Shown here: positions 32,560 through 41,657 of the stretch, one piece after another
Numbering within the stretch: the first letter of the stretch is position 1
Layout: every line of letters begins with the position of its first letter
Assembly: GCF_000687935.1 (NCBI RefSeq)
Contig: NZ_JHZZ01000001.1
Span: 1,674,001-1,738,000, forward strand
DNA length: 64,000 nucleotides
Origin: Polaribacter sp. Hel_I_88
Lineage (GTDB): Bacteria > Bacteroidota > Bacteroidia > Flavobacteriales > Flavobacteriaceae
Direction of reading: 5' to 3'
Translations under genes and position numbers: made by a program
Notes under the pieces: model-generated
Told to the model about the DNA's origin: nothing
Database searches by the model: none
What the model saw: the letters and a program-made list of their open reading frames with translations, nothing else

Positions 32560-33880
32560 TTCTTGTTGCTTTTACTTGTTTTATGCGTTTTTTATCTAAC
32601 GCTTCAATAGTAAACGTATAATTCTTGAAGATTATTTTCTCGTTCTTTTTAGGAAATTTTCCAGAAATTTCCAGGATAAATCCAGCTAAAGTTTCGCTTT
32701 CACCTTTTTCTTGTTCAAAGATTTCCTCATCTTCATCATCTAAAACTCTACAAAAATCCTTAATAGTTGTTTTACCTTCAAAAATATAATTATTTGCGTC
32801 TATCTTAGAATAATGTAAATCTTCATCATCAAATTCGTCATTAATATCGCCAACAATTTCTTCAATTACGTCTTGTAACGTAACAATTCCACTTGTGCCT
32901 CCATATTCATCAACAACAATTGCTAAATGGTTTTTACGTGCTCTAAAATCGTCTAGTAGATCATCTAATTTTTTGTTTTCAGGCACAAAATAAGCTTCAC
33001 GAACCAAATTTTGCCATTTAAAGTTTTTCTTATTTAAATGTGCTAATAAATCTTTTGCAAATAAAACTCCAATGATATTATCTGAATTTTCTTTGTAAAC
33101 AGGATTTCTGGAATAGCCATTTTCTAGGATTTTTGCTAAAACAACTTCGTAAGTTTCATCATCGGAAATTGCAAAAATATCGATTCTAGGAATCATAATT
33201 TGAACAGTTTCTGTGTTTCCGAAATTTACAATTCCTTGTAATATTTTTTGTTCGTCTTTGGTAGTGGCTCCTTCCGAAGTTAGCTCTAAAGCTTGTGATA
33301 AAGTTTCTACAGAAAAATTTGAGTTTTTACTGCCAAGTTTCTTTTCGATAAATTTTGTAAGTGTTATTAGTGGCAAGCTAAAAGGAGTTAAAATAACATT
33401 GATTATTTTAATGAATTTTGACATTTTTCTTGAAAATGGCAACGCATTTCTAGAAGCATATACTTTTGGTAAAACTTCTCCAAACAACAAAATTAAGAAA
33501 GTAACTAAAACAATTTCAATTAAAAAACGGATGGGAATTGTAAAGAAGTATGCATTTAGTTGAGTATCGAAATCGCCAAAAAGAGTTTCTGCTAAAGAAG
33601 CAAAAAGTAGTACAATTAAAATATTAATAAAATTATTGGTAATTAAGATGGTTGCCAATAATTTTCGAGGTCTTTCTAATAAAGTAACAATTATATTTTC
33701 TCCTTTAGCTTCGTGAGTAAGTTCATTTAAATCGCTTTGAGAAAGCGAAAAAAAGGCAACTTCAGTACCAGAAATTAATGCAGAACTAATTAATAATAAG
33801 ATTAAAACAATAGCATTTATTCCAGTTAAAAAATCGATGGAATTTAATAATAAATATAAATGTTCGGGATCTGGATTCAA
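32552..33880 (-). CDS. gldE: Gliding-associated CNNM/CBS membrane protein GldE
   Basis: 442 residues, TTG start at 33880. DUF21 membrane domain with four helices (about 20-195; SGTEVAFFSLSQSDL), paired CBS domains (about 215-335; MIPRIDIFAIS, VDEYGGTSGIVTLQDVIEEIVGDI) and a CorC/HlyC-type transporter-associated domain (about 350-435). It is related to magnesium/cobalt efflux proteins. In flavobacteria the gene next to gldD is gldE, which supports GldD function. It comes after ssb in the same operon. Confidence 0.93.
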   Translation of the reverse strand: MNPDPEHLYLLLNSIDFLTGINAIVLILLLISSALISGTEVAFFSLSQSDLNELTHEAKGENIIVTLLERPRKLLATILITNNFINILIVLLFASLAETLFGDFDTQLNAYFFTIPIRFLIEIVLVTFLILLFGEVLPKVYASRNALPFSRKMSKFIKIINVILTPFSLPLITLTKFIEKKLGSKNSNFSVETLSQALELTSEGATTKDEQKILQGIVNFGNTETVQIMIPRIDIFAISDDETYEVVLAKILENGYSRNPVYKENSDNIIGVLFAKDLLAHLNKKNFKWQNLVREAYFVPENKKLDDLLDDFRARKNHLAIVVDEYGGTSGIVTLQDVIEEIVGDINDEFDDEDLHYSKIDANNYIFEGKTTIKDFCRVLDDEDEEIFEQEKGESETLAGFILEISGKFPKKNEKIIFKNYTFTIEALDKKRIKQVKATRNA

Positions 33881-33967
33881 GTTTTATAGTTTAGTTTCCT
33901 GTTTTTACAGGAATGACAATTTTAGAAGAAACATTAAGGTAAAAACCCCAATGAAACATTTTTTAAA

Positions 33968-34414
33968 TTAAAATGGTAAATCGTCATTTTCTTCTTCTTT
34001 TACAACCGATTTTGGTTGTTCAGGTTTTGCAGAAGCTGGATTGTTTTCTTGTGTGTTGTTACCCATATCTGCATTTTTTTTGGTCGATAACATCGTCATT
34101 TCATTTACTTGCACTTCAGTAGAATAACGTTTTACACCATCTTGTTCCCACTGTCTGTTTTTCAGTTTTCCTTCTACATACACTTTATCTCCTTTGCCTA
34201 AATATTTTTCACAAACTTTAGCCAAACCATTTCTAACAACAATATTATGCCAGTCTGTATTGGTTACTTTTTCGCCAGTTTGTTTGTTGGTATAGCTTTC
34301 ACTTGTTGCAATTGGAAAACGCCCAACACAATTTTGATCATCAAAATAATGCATTTTTACGTCATCACCTAAATTACCGATTAAAATTACTTTGTTTATT
34401 GTTCCTGCTGCCAT
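33968..34414 (-). CDS. ssb: Single-stranded DNA-binding protein
   Basis: 148 residues. The OB fold (about 1-110) starts MAAGTINKVILIGNLGDDVKM and has TDWHNIVVRNGLAKVCEKYLGKGDKVYVEGKL. An Asn/Gln/Pro-rich tail follows, ending in the acidic tip NDDLPF that binds repair and replication partners. It lies between mutY and gldE in the order normal for the family. A hairpin repeat occupies the gap to mutY. Confidence 0.97.
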   Translation of the reverse strand: MAAGTINKVILIGNLGDDVKMHYFDDQNCVGRFPIATSESYTNKQTGEKVTNTDWHNIVVRNGLAKVCEKYLGKGDKVYVEGKLKNRQWEQDGVKRYSTEVQVNEMTMLSTKKNADMGNNTQENNPASAKPEQPKSVVKEEENDDLPF

Positions 34415-34426
34415 AGTATTTATTGT

Positions 34427-34484
34427 TGTCTGGTCGAGCGCAGTCGAGACCTAAATTAATCTCTCGACTGCGCTCGAGGAGACA
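34427..34484. repeat. GC-rich intergenic hairpin repeat (TCTCGACTGCGCTCGA family)
   Basis: Arms 34427-34449 and 34462-34484 pair over 21 of 23 positions around TCGAGCGCAGTCGAGA. The loop is AT-rich. It sits between mutY and ssb and is far richer in GC than its surroundings, as in flavobacterial REP-like elements. No T run follows, so it is not a simple terminator. Confidence 0.75.
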
Positions 34485-34527
34485 ATTCTATTGTCGTAAA
34501 AAATCTACATCAAAAGTACTAAAAATA

Positions 34528-35574
34528 TCAATTACTTTTTGGTTGATATTCCTCTAAAAAATTAGCAATTAAAACAGGAACAGGATATTTTTTAATATCT
34601 GTCCAATTTACGGTTGCTTTTTTTAAGGTTTCAGTTTCAACAATCCAAAATTGAGTGTATAAATGCTGATGAGAAAGTTTGTGTACAATTTCTTTTTTGT
34701 TAAAAAGTGAAATCGTGGTTTCATCAGGAAATAGTTGTATAAATTCTTCGGATGCAATTAAATCATTTTTATCGATAATTTTATCACTCTCAATTAAAGG
34801 AAATTGATACAAACCTTGCCAAATACCTTTGCCTTTTCTTTCGGATAAAATGGTTTTATCAACCGCAGTTTTTATCACTAAAAAATTAAAATACCTGTTT
34901 TTAATCTTGATTTTCTTCTCTTTAACTGGTAATTCTTTTGTTAATTTCTTTTCGAAAGCCACACAACTATCAGCAAAAGGACAGGTTTCACACAGTGGAT
35001 TTTGAGGTTTACAATGCAAAGCACCAAAATCCATAATAGCTTGATTATAGGTTCCAGATTGCGAAGTATCTAATAAGGACTGTGCTAAGATTTTAAATTC
35101 TTTAATTCCTGCTGATGAATTAATGGCTGTTTTAATGCCAAAATAGCGAGATAAAACTCTGTAAACATTCCCATCTACAACCGCATTTGGTTCATCAAAA
35201 CAAATAGAAGCAATTGCAGAAGCTGTATAATCTCCAATTCCTTTTAGTTTTATGAGTTCTTTATAGGTTGATGGAAATACGCCATTTAATTCGTTAGCAA
35301 CATGTTTTGCAGTAAAATGTAGGTTTCGTGCTCTAGAGTAATATCCTAAGCCTTGCCACATTTTAAGAACGGTACTTTCATCTGCATTTGCAAGGTCAAA
35401 AACGGTTGGAAATGTTTCCGTAAACTTAAGGTAATATGCCATGCCTTGCGCAACTCTGGTTTGCTGCAGCATAATTTCTGAGAGCCAAATAAAGTAAGGA
35501 TTTTTAGATTTTCGCCAAGGCAATTCCCTGTCGTTTTGTAAGTACCAGTAAACTAAAGTGTTAGAAAATTTCAT
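34528..35574 (-). CDS. mutY: A/G-specific adenine DNA glycosylase
   Basis: 348 residues. The helix-hairpin-helix core contains LPWRKSKNPYFIWLSEIMLQQTRV and LKGIGDYTASAIASICFDEPNAVVDGNVYRVLSRYFGI, with the catalytic Asp in VVDGNVYR. The iron-sulfur cluster ligands are C-x6-C-x2-C-x5-C (CKPQNPLCETCPFADSC). The C-terminal NUDIX-like domain (about 230-345) recognises 8-oxoG. The enzyme removes adenine opposite 8-oxoG. It is first in the mutY-ssb-gldE-gldD operon and diverges from the HU gene. Confidence 0.96.
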   Translation of the reverse strand: MKFSNTLVYWYLQNDRELPWRKSKNPYFIWLSEIMLQQTRVAQGMAYYLKFTETFPTVFDLANADESTVLKMWQGLGYYSRARNLHFTAKHVANELNGVFPSTYKELIKLKGIGDYTASAIASICFDEPNAVVDGNVYRVLSRYFGIKTAINSSAGIKEFKILAQSLLDTSQSGTYNQAIMDFGALHCKPQNPLCETCPFADSCVAFEKKLTKELPVKEKKIKIKNRYFNFLVIKTAVDKTILSERKGKGIWQGLYQFPLIESDKIIDKNDLIASEEFIQLFPDETTISLFNKKEIVHKLSHQHLYTQFWIVETETLKKATVNWTDIKKYPVPVLIANFLEEYQPKSN

Positions 35575-35636
35575 TTTTTAAAAATAGTTTTGCAATAGTA
35601 CATCATAAAATTCACATAAATTTAATCGTTTATATT

Positions 35637-35665
35637 TTTGGAGTTGATTAATTATCATATATTTG
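35637..35665 (+). promoter_or_regulatory. Full -33/-7 promoter of the HU gene
   Basis: TTTG (35637-35640), 17 bases, TATATTTG (35658-35665). The ATG follows 50 bases later. Confidence 0.75.
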
Positions 35666-35715
35666 CATCCGCAATTTTCGAATACAATTAATAAAAATAT
35701 AGTAAAAATAGAGAC

Positions 35716-36006
35716 ATGACGAAAGCAGATATCGTATCAAAAATTTCAGATAAATCAGGAATCGAAAAGACAGACGTTTTAGCAACTGTTGAAGCATTTA
35801 TGACTGAAGTAAAAGATGCATTAGAAGGTGGTGACAACGTTTATTTAAGAGGTTTTGGTAGTTTTATCATCAAAACTAGAGCAGAAAAAACTGGTAGAAA
35901 TATTTCAAAAAATACAACTATTAAGATTCCAGCTCATAACATTCCAGCTTTTAAACCAGCAAAAACTTTTACTGAAGGAGTAAAAAATAAAGTAGCTGTA
36001 AAGTAA
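35716..36006 (+). CDS. HU/IHF-family DNA-binding protein
   Basis: 96 residues. The helical dimerisation part MTKADIVSKISDKSGIEKTDVLATVEAFM is followed by GDNVYLRGFGSFIIKTRAEKTGRNISKNTTIKIPAHNIPAFKPAK, the beta-arm that bends DNA, with the proline at the tip. It is a nucleoid protein with architectural roles in replication and transcription. It has a strong promoter, as expected for an abundant protein, and is followed by the mS38-like gene and rng. Confidence 0.95.
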   Translation: MTKADIVSKISDKSGIEKTDVLATVEAFMTEVKDALEGGDNVYLRGFGSFIIKTRAEKTGRNISKNTTIKIPAHNIPAFKPAKTFTEGVKNKVAVK

Positions 36007-36055
36007 CAAAATACTAATCTAAACCGTTAAAGGTTTAAAAAAACAACAGATCATT

Positions 36056-36148
36056 ATGCCAAGTGGTAAAAAAAGAAAGAGAGCAAAAATCTCTACACAC
36101 AAAAGGAAAAAAAGAGCTAGAGCAAATAGACACAAGAAGAAAAAGTAA
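36056..36148 (+). CDS. 30-residue basic protein, AURKAIP1/COX24 (mS38-like) family
   Basis: 30 codons, MPSGKKRKRAKISTHKRKKR and ARANRHKKKK; 18 of 30 residues are Lys, Arg or His. This pattern (KKRKRxKxxTHKRKKRxRxNRHKKK) is that of the COX24/AURKAIP1 C-terminal domain, the mitochondrial ribosomal protein mS38. Very short members are conserved in Bacteroidetes, commonly beside HU and rng. It is probably a ribosome-bound peptide. It is 49 bases after the HU stop, and the stop codon lies within a terminator stem. It is too short for many gene finders. Confidence 0.82.
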   Translation: MPSGKKRKRAKISTHKRKKRARANRHKKKK

Positions 36149-36166
36149 GCTAATGCTTACTTTTTC
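36141..36166 (+). terminator. Terminator overlapping the mS38-like stop codon
   Basis: GTAAGC (36145-36150) pairs with GCTTAC (36155-36160), extended by A/T pairs, and is followed by five T. Confidence 0.85.
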
Positions 36167-36288
36167 GTTTATTGTATAGCGAAAAAGAAATTACAGTACA
36201 AAAAGTTCATTGACATTAAAAGATTTGCGAGTTGTAAGCCAGTAAATCTTTTCACGGTATTTAAAAATACCTGACATTATTAATCCAT

Positions 36289-36306
36289 CTGCACACTAAA
36301 GTGCAG
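36289..36306 (+). promoter_or_regulatory. Hairpin in the leader of the RNase G gene
   Basis: CTGCAC (36289-36294) and GTGCAG (36301-36306) with a six-base loop, 18 bases before the start codon. RNase E/G genes are often autoregulated through their leaders; whether this is such a site is inference. Confidence 0.3.
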
Positions 36307-36324
36307 TGTTAAAACCAGTTCAGT

Positions 36325-37875
36325 ATGAAAACAGAATTGATTATTCGTTCAAATTCATCTGATATTGATTTTGCCTTATTAAGAGATGGAAAACTTATTG
36401 AATTAAATAATGAAACAACTGGTAACAAATTTTCTGTAGGCGATATTTTTTTAGCCAAAATAGGAAAAGTGTTAACAGGTTTAAACGCATCATTTGTAAA
36501 TGTTGGCTATCCAAAAGATGGCTTTTTACATTATCATGATTTAGGTGCGCAAGTAAACTCATTAAATTCGTTCCTTAAGAAAGTAAGCACAGGTAAGTAT
36601 AAAGAATTCACTTTAAAAAACTTCCAGAAAGAGGAAGACATTAACAAAGACGGTAGTATTAACAAAGTATTAAAAACAGGGCAAAACCTGTTGGTACAAA
36701 TTGTAAAAGAACCAATTTCTACAAAAGGCCCAAGATTAAGTTCAGAACTTTCTATAGCTGGTAGGTATTTGGTATTAGTTCCTTTTTCTAACAGAGTTTC
36801 TGTTTCTCAAAAAATAGAAGATCCGAAGGAAAAAGAACGCTTAAAAAGATTGGCAAAGAGCATAAGACCTAAAGGTTTTGGCGTTATTTTAAGAACTGTT
36901 GCAGAAGGTAAAAAAGTAGCAGAATTAGATAAAGATTTGCAAAACTCATTAGAACGTTGGACAACCATGTGTAAGAGAATTCCTAACACAAATACACCAA
37001 CAAAAATTTTAAGTGAGTTAAACAGAGCATCTTCTATTTTAAGAGATGTTATGAATGAAACTTTTACAAATATTGTAACAAATGATGAAACTTTGAAAGT
37101 AGAAATTAAAGAATATCTGCAGGAAATTTATCCTGAAAAGGAGAAAATTGTAAAGTTACACAAGTCTGAAGTGCCTATTTTTGAAAAATACGGAATCGAA
37201 AGACAAATTAAAACATCGTTTGGAAAAACAGTTTCCATGAGCAAAGGTGCCTATTTAGTTATAGAGCACACAGAAGCTTTACATGTTATAGATGTAAATA
37301 GTGGAAACCGATCAAACAAAGCAGGTTCTCAAGAAGATACTGCATTAGAGGTAAATCTTATTTCAGCAACTGAAGTAGCACGTCAATTACAATTGCGTGA
37401 TATGGGAGGTATTATTGTAGTAGATTTTATTGATATGCACAAAGCTGAAAACAGAAATAAATTGTTTCAGCATTTAAAAGAACAAATGGCTTTGGATAGA
37501 ACAAAGCACAAAATTTTACCACCAACTAAATTTGGTTTGATACAAATTACAAGACAAAGGGTAAGACCTGAGTTAAGTATAAAAACTACCGAAGACAATC
37601 CAAATAAAAATGGTCAAGTAGAAGCTCCAATAGTTTTGTTAGATAATATAGAATCTGATTTAGAGAAATATATTATTAATTTAGAGCAGCACAAATCAAC
37701 CGATAAAAAGATACAATTACACATTCATCCTTTTATTGCTGCCTATTTAACAAAAGGAGTAAATTCAATTCGTTTTAAATGGTATTTAAAACACAAAAAG
37801 TGGATTACAATTATACCTAGAGATGCTTACACATACTTACATTATAAATTTACTTCTTCAAAAGAAGAAAAATAA
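36325..37875 (+). CDS. rng: Ribonuclease E/G family endoribonuclease
   Basis: 516 residues, RNase G length. The S1 domain (about 35-130) is split by an insertion (DLGAQVNSLNSFLKKVSTGK...NKDGSINKV), typical for Bacteroidetes. RNase H-like catalytic parts follow: metal-binding Asp in ALHVIDVNSGN and IIVVDFIDMH, and RLSSELSIAGRYLVLVPF. The C-terminal KH-like region ends FKWYLKHKKWITIIPRDAYTYLHYKF. It processes rRNA and decays mRNA. The zinc-link CPxC motif of RNase E is not visible. Its gene follows the mS38-like terminator by 159 bases and ends at a strong terminator. Confidence 0.95.
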   Translation: MKTELIIRSNSSDIDFALLRDGKLIELNNETTGNKFSVGDIFLAKIGKVLTGLNASFVNVGYPKDGFLHYHDLGAQVNSLNSFLKKVSTGKYKEFTLKNFQKEEDINKDGSINKVLKTGQNLLVQIVKEPISTKGPRLSSELSIAGRYLVLVPFSNRVSVSQKIEDPKEKERLKRLAKSIRPKGFGVILRTVAEGKKVAELDKDLQNSLERWTTMCKRIPNTNTPTKILSELNRASSILRDVMNETFTNIVTNDETLKVEIKEYLQEIYPEKEKIVKLHKSEVPIFEKYGIERQIKTSFGKTVSMSKGAYLVIEHTEALHVIDVNSGNRSNKAGSQEDTALEVNLISATEVARQLQLRDMGGIIVVDFIDMHKAENRNKLFQHLKEQMALDRTKHKILPPTKFGLIQITRQRVRPELSIKTTEDNPNKNGQVEAPIVLLDNIESDLEKYIINLEQHKSTDKKIQLHIHPFIAAYLTKGVNSIRFKWYLKHKKWITIIPRDAYTYLHYKFTSSKEEK

Positions 37876-37907
37876 GTTTATATATAAGGCAATAATTTAT
37901 TATCAAA

Positions 37908-37938
37908 AAAACCCGAAACTTAAAAGTTTCGGGTTTTT
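37908..37938 (+). terminator. Terminator after rng
   Basis: ACCCGAAACT (37911-37920) pairs with AGTTTCGGGT (37925-37934), loop TAAA, followed by T. Confidence 0.92.
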
Positions 37939-37998
37939 CTTTTTTAAAAGAATTCATAAAGTTTCATATCTTTTTAAGAGATAAATTTCTCGTTTTTC

Positions 37999-38029
37999 TT
38001 ATTTATAATTATTTTAAATAATATCTTTG
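37999..38029 (+). promoter_or_regulatory. Palindrome next to the -7 box of the PepSY gene, possible Fur-type site
   Basis: An 11-1-11 palindrome with one mismatched pair spans 37999-38021 (core TTTATAATTATTTTAAA). It abuts the -7 box TATCTTTG (38022-38029), so a bound repressor would cover the promoter. The pure A/T composition makes chance symmetry possible. The string TTATTTATAATTA recurs at 39208-39220, just after the -7 box TATTTTTG (39196-39203) of the next gene. Confidence 0.4.
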
Positions 38030-38060
38030 CATTTCTTAAAAATCTATAATTTTATATTGA

Positions 38061-39173
38061 ATGTTACAGCATAAAAAGTTTAAAAAGCTTATTAGTAATA
38101 TACATTTATGGCTTGGTTTGAGTTCTGGTATACTTGTTTTTATTATTGCAATAACTGGTTGTATTTATGTTTTTCAAGATGAAATTAAAGATGTTGTTTA
38201 TAAACATCGTTTTGTAAAATATCAAGAAACTAATTTTGTAAAGCCTTCTTTAATTTTTGATTTAATTGAAGAAAAGTATCCAAATTCTCAAGGTAGTATG
38301 GTTGTTTATAATGGTAAATATAGATCTGCAGCTATTTCCATTATGGTTGATGAAGTTCCTTATACTATTTATTTAAATCCTTATTCTGGAGAAATAATAC
38401 ACGAAGAAAATTTAGAAACTGAATTTTTTATGGTCATAGAAAATTTGCATCGGTTTTTATTGTTACCAGAAGAAATCGGAAAGCAAGTTACCGGTATAGC
38501 TACCATTATTTTTATTTTAATGCTTTTATCAGGCTTGGTTTTATGGTGGCCAAAAAAGTTAAAAAGTGCAACACAAAATTTTAAAATTAGATGGAAAGCA
38601 AAATGGAGAAGAAAAAATTACGATTTGCATAGAACTTTTGGTTTTTATATAATTTTACCTTCCCTTTTTTTAGCTATTACAGGCTTAGCTTTTACGTATG
38701 AGGTTGTAGAAGATGGTCTTTTTACAATTGGTAATATTGGAGAGGATTCTGTAAAAAAACAAGAACCAATACAGTTTGATAATATTGAAGTTGCAAGTTC
38801 TAAAGCATTAGATGCTTCTTTCTTTAAAACACAAGAATTATCGCCAAATAATAATATGCTTTTTGTTTGGAAACAGTTTAACGGTTTGCCTATTGTAACA
38901 GGAGCTTATCCTAAAGCTTTAGTTTTCGACAATCAATCTAACTTTTTATTTCATCCAGTGAATGGAGATCTTTTAGAAACTCAGTATTTTAAAGATAAAT
39001 TGGGTGGAACCAAACTTCAAGAAATAAATTTTGGTTTGCATACTGGTCAATATTTAGGGCTTTTTGGTAAAGTTATGGCTTTTTTAGCAAGTCTTTTAGT
39101 AGCTTCTTTACCAGTTACAGGTTTTTTGATCTGGTATGGAAGAAAAAAAAGAAAAAAAAATAACTTTATATAG
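38061..39173 (+). CDS. PepSY-domain inner-membrane protein (XusC-like ferric siderophore reductase)
   Basis: 370 residues with four membrane helices: near 18-38 (WLGLSSGILVFIIAITGCIYVF), about 145-165, 190-212 and 340-360. PepSY regions lie between helices 1-2 and 3-4. Conserved His residues in HLWLGLSSG, ENLHRFLLL, YDLHRTFGFY and NFGLHTGQYLGLFGK are likely heme ligands. The family (PepSY-TM) assists reduction or release of iron from siderophores at the inner membrane. The TonB receptor and DUF4374 lipoprotein follow, matching XusC-XusA-XusB of Bacteroides thetaiotaomicron in content. Confidence 0.85.
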   Translation: MLQHKKFKKLISNIHLWLGLSSGILVFIIAITGCIYVFQDEIKDVVYKHRFVKYQETNFVKPSLIFDLIEEKYPNSQGSMVVYNGKYRSAAISIMVDEVPYTIYLNPYSGEIIHEENLETEFFMVIENLHRFLLLPEEIGKQVTGIATIIFILMLLSGLVLWWPKKLKSATQNFKIRWKAKWRRKNYDLHRTFGFYIILPSLFLAITGLAFTYEVVEDGLFTIGNIGEDSVKKQEPIQFDNIEVASSKALDASFFKTQELSPNNNMLFVWKQFNGLPIVTGAYPKALVFDNQSNFLFHPVNGDLLETQYFKDKLGGTKLQEINFGLHTGQYLGLFGKVMAFLASLLVASLPVTGFLIWYGRKKRKKNNFI

Positions 39174-39269
39174 TTTCAAATAAATTTTTCATCCTTATTT
39201 TTGCATTTTATTTATAATTAGTCTTAATTAATATAATTTAATTATTAACAGAAAATAAAACGTATTTAA

Positions 39270-41642
39270 TTGAAATATTTATTAAAAATTTTACTCTTAC
39301 TTCTATTTATTTCTATGTCTAGTTTGGCACAAAAAAATACATTTAGTATTGCTGGTAAAGTTACAGATGAACTTGGATACCCATTATTTGGTGCCAGTGT
39401 AGCTGTTAAAAACACCAATTTTGGAACAACTACAGATTTTGATGGAGTTTTTAAAATTGAAATTAAAAATCTTACTTCAATTATTTTAGAGTTTTCTTAT
39501 TTAGGTTTTCAAAAACAGACCAAAATTGTAGATTTCAAAAATAATAGCAAACAAATAATAAATATTGTTCTTAAAGAATCAGCAGATAGTTTAGAAGGTT
39601 TAAGTATTGTTGCGAAAAGTAAAATTAGAAGAGCCAGAGAACAAGCCTATGCAGTAAATGTTGTTAAAGCAGCAGAATTGTTTAATACAGGAGCAAATAT
39701 TAATGAAGTTTTAAACAAAACATCTGGCGTTAGAATTCGAGAAGATGGTGGTTTAGGTTCAAATTTTTCTTTTTCTTTAAACGGATTTTCTGGCAAACAA
39801 GTAAAATTTTTTTTAGACGGAATTCCTATAGATAACTTTGGATCTTCCTTAACTTTAAATAATTTTCCAATAAGTCTGGCATCATCTATAGAAATTTATA
39901 AAGGTGTTTTGCCAATTACTTTGGGCTCTGATGCTTTGGGTGGTGCTGTAAATATTGTTTCTAGAACTACACCAAATTATTTGGATGTTTCTTATGGTTT
40001 AGGCTCTTTTAATACACATAAGGCAAACGTAAATTATGCTTATACTTTAGAAAAATCTGGTTTTACAGTTAGATCAAGTGCTTTTTATAATTTTTCTGAT
40101 AACAATTATAGCGTAAAGGTTCAGCCTATAAATTTGCAAACAAACCAACGTTTACCACTGCAAGAAGTAGAACGTTTTCATGACAATTATAAATCTGCAA
40201 CAGCACAAATTAACATTGGTTTTGTAAATAAATCTTTTGCAGATAATTTATTAGTCGGTTTTATTGCTTCTGGCAATGATAAAGAAATACAAACTGGAGT
40301 TACCATGAACCAAGTTTTTGGTGGTAGAACATCAAATTCATCAGCATTTATTACTAGTTTAAAATACGATAAAACAGACATTTTTACAAAAAATTTAGAT
40401 TTTAAAATGTATGCAGCATTTAATAAGTCTAAAAATCAGTTTAGAGATACTACAAGATTACGTTACAATTGGTTGCAAGAAACCATACCAACTTCTACTG
40501 CAGAAAGTTTTAGAACACAACTTTTAAATAATGATGATGAGTTTTTAGTTACCTCTAATTTAGCATATAAAATATCTGACATACATAGTATTTCGTTAAA
40601 TTATCAATTTATAGATTTTAGCAGAAGCTCTAGTGATGTAGAAAATCCTGACACTATTTCTTTTCAATTTCCACAGCAATTGCAAAAGCAAACTTTTGGT
40701 TTTGCGCATCAAGCAAAATGGCAGCGTTTTAATATAACAACTTTTGCAAAGTATTATTTATTAGATGCTAATTCTTTTGATACCTCTGTTACATCTAATC
40801 TTCTAGAAACAAGACAATCATCCTTAAATAATTTTGGTTATGGTTTTGCTGCTACCTATTTTATTTTACCAAAATTGCAAATAAAGTCTTCTTTTGAACG
40901 CGCTTTTAGATTGCCAGAATCTGTAGAATTGTTAGGTGATGGCCTTTTTACAAGAAGAAATGCAAACCTTTTACCAGAAGAAAGTTACAATTTTAATTTA
41001 GGCGTAAAATATGAATCAAATAGTTTTAGCAATCATATTTTTAATTTTGAAACCAATTATTTTTTAAGAAATACAAACGATTATATTCGATTAGACCAAG
41101 CGCAATCTCAGCCTGTAGACAGACAATTTATAAATATTGGTAAAGTTTTTACAAATGGTTTTGAAGTTGATTTACAATATAGATGGAAACAGAAATTAAG
41201 AATTAGTGCAAACGCAACGTATCAAAATATTATAGACAAACAAGAGTTTATAACAACTACTAATTTAGGAGGAACAATAGAAACTCCCAATTTAAATTTC
41301 GATTTTAAAGTGCCAAACATCCCATTTTTATATGGAAACTTAAATGTGGATTATTCTTTTAAGCCATCACCAAAAAATAACAAATTAAATATTGGGTATT
41401 CTTTAAATTATGTGGAAGAATATTTTTTTACACCCAATCAATTAGGAGCCAATAATCAAGACAATATACCAACACAATTGTCTCATAATGCTATGGTTTC
41501 TTATGAAATTGATGAAGGTAAATACAACATTTCTTTAGAAGCAAGAAATATTACGAATCAAGATTTATTTGACAATTATTTATTGCAAAAACCAGGGAGA
41601 TCATTTTTTATAAACTTTAGATATTACTTAGAAAAACAATAA
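39270..41642 (+). CDS. TonB-dependent receptor, probable ferric siderophore (XusA-like)
   Basis: 790 residues, TTG start; signal peptide about 1-20 ending LAQKN. A carboxypeptidase-D-like domain (about 25-110) is followed by the plug (about 120-230; VNEVLNKTSGVRIREDGGLG, LDGIPIDNFGSSL, LGSDALGGAVNIVSRTT) and a 22-strand-type barrel ending SFFINFRYYLEKQ. Length and plug fit siderophore receptors, not the 1000-residue SusC type, and no SusD follows. It is flanked by the PepSY protein and the DUF4374 lipoprotein. The siderophore cannot be named. Confidence 0.9.
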   Translation: MKYLLKILLLLLFISMSSLAQKNTFSIAGKVTDELGYPLFGASVAVKNTNFGTTTDFDGVFKIEIKNLTSIILEFSYLGFQKQTKIVDFKNNSKQIINIVLKESADSLEGLSIVAKSKIRRAREQAYAVNVVKAAELFNTGANINEVLNKTSGVRIREDGGLGSNFSFSLNGFSGKQVKFFLDGIPIDNFGSSLTLNNFPISLASSIEIYKGVLPITLGSDALGGAVNIVSRTTPNYLDVSYGLGSFNTHKANVNYAYTLEKSGFTVRSSAFYNFSDNNYSVKVQPINLQTNQRLPLQEVERFHDNYKSATAQINIGFVNKSFADNLLVGFIASGNDKEIQTGVTMNQVFGGRTSNSSAFITSLKYDKTDIFTKNLDFKMYAAFNKSKNQFRDTTRLRYNWLQETIPTSTAESFRTQLLNNDDEFLVTSNLAYKISDIHSISLNYQFIDFSRSSSDVENPDTISFQFPQQLQKQTFGFAHQAKWQRFNITTFAKYYLLDANSFDTSVTSNLLETRQSSLNNFGYGFAATYFILPKLQIKSSFERAFRLPESVELLGDGLFTRRNANLLPEESYNFNLGVKYESNSFSNHIFNFETNYFLRNTNDYIRLDQAQSQPVDRQFINIGKVFTNGFEVDLQYRWKQKLRISANATYQNIIDKQEFITTTNLGGTIETPNLNFDFKVPNIPFLYGNLNVDYSFKPSPKNNKLNIGYSLNYVEEYFFTPNQLGANNQDNIPTQLSHNAMVSYEIDEGKYNISLEARNITNQDLFDNYLLQKPGRSFFINFRYYLEKQ

Positions 41643-41657
41643 ATTAAAACAATTATT

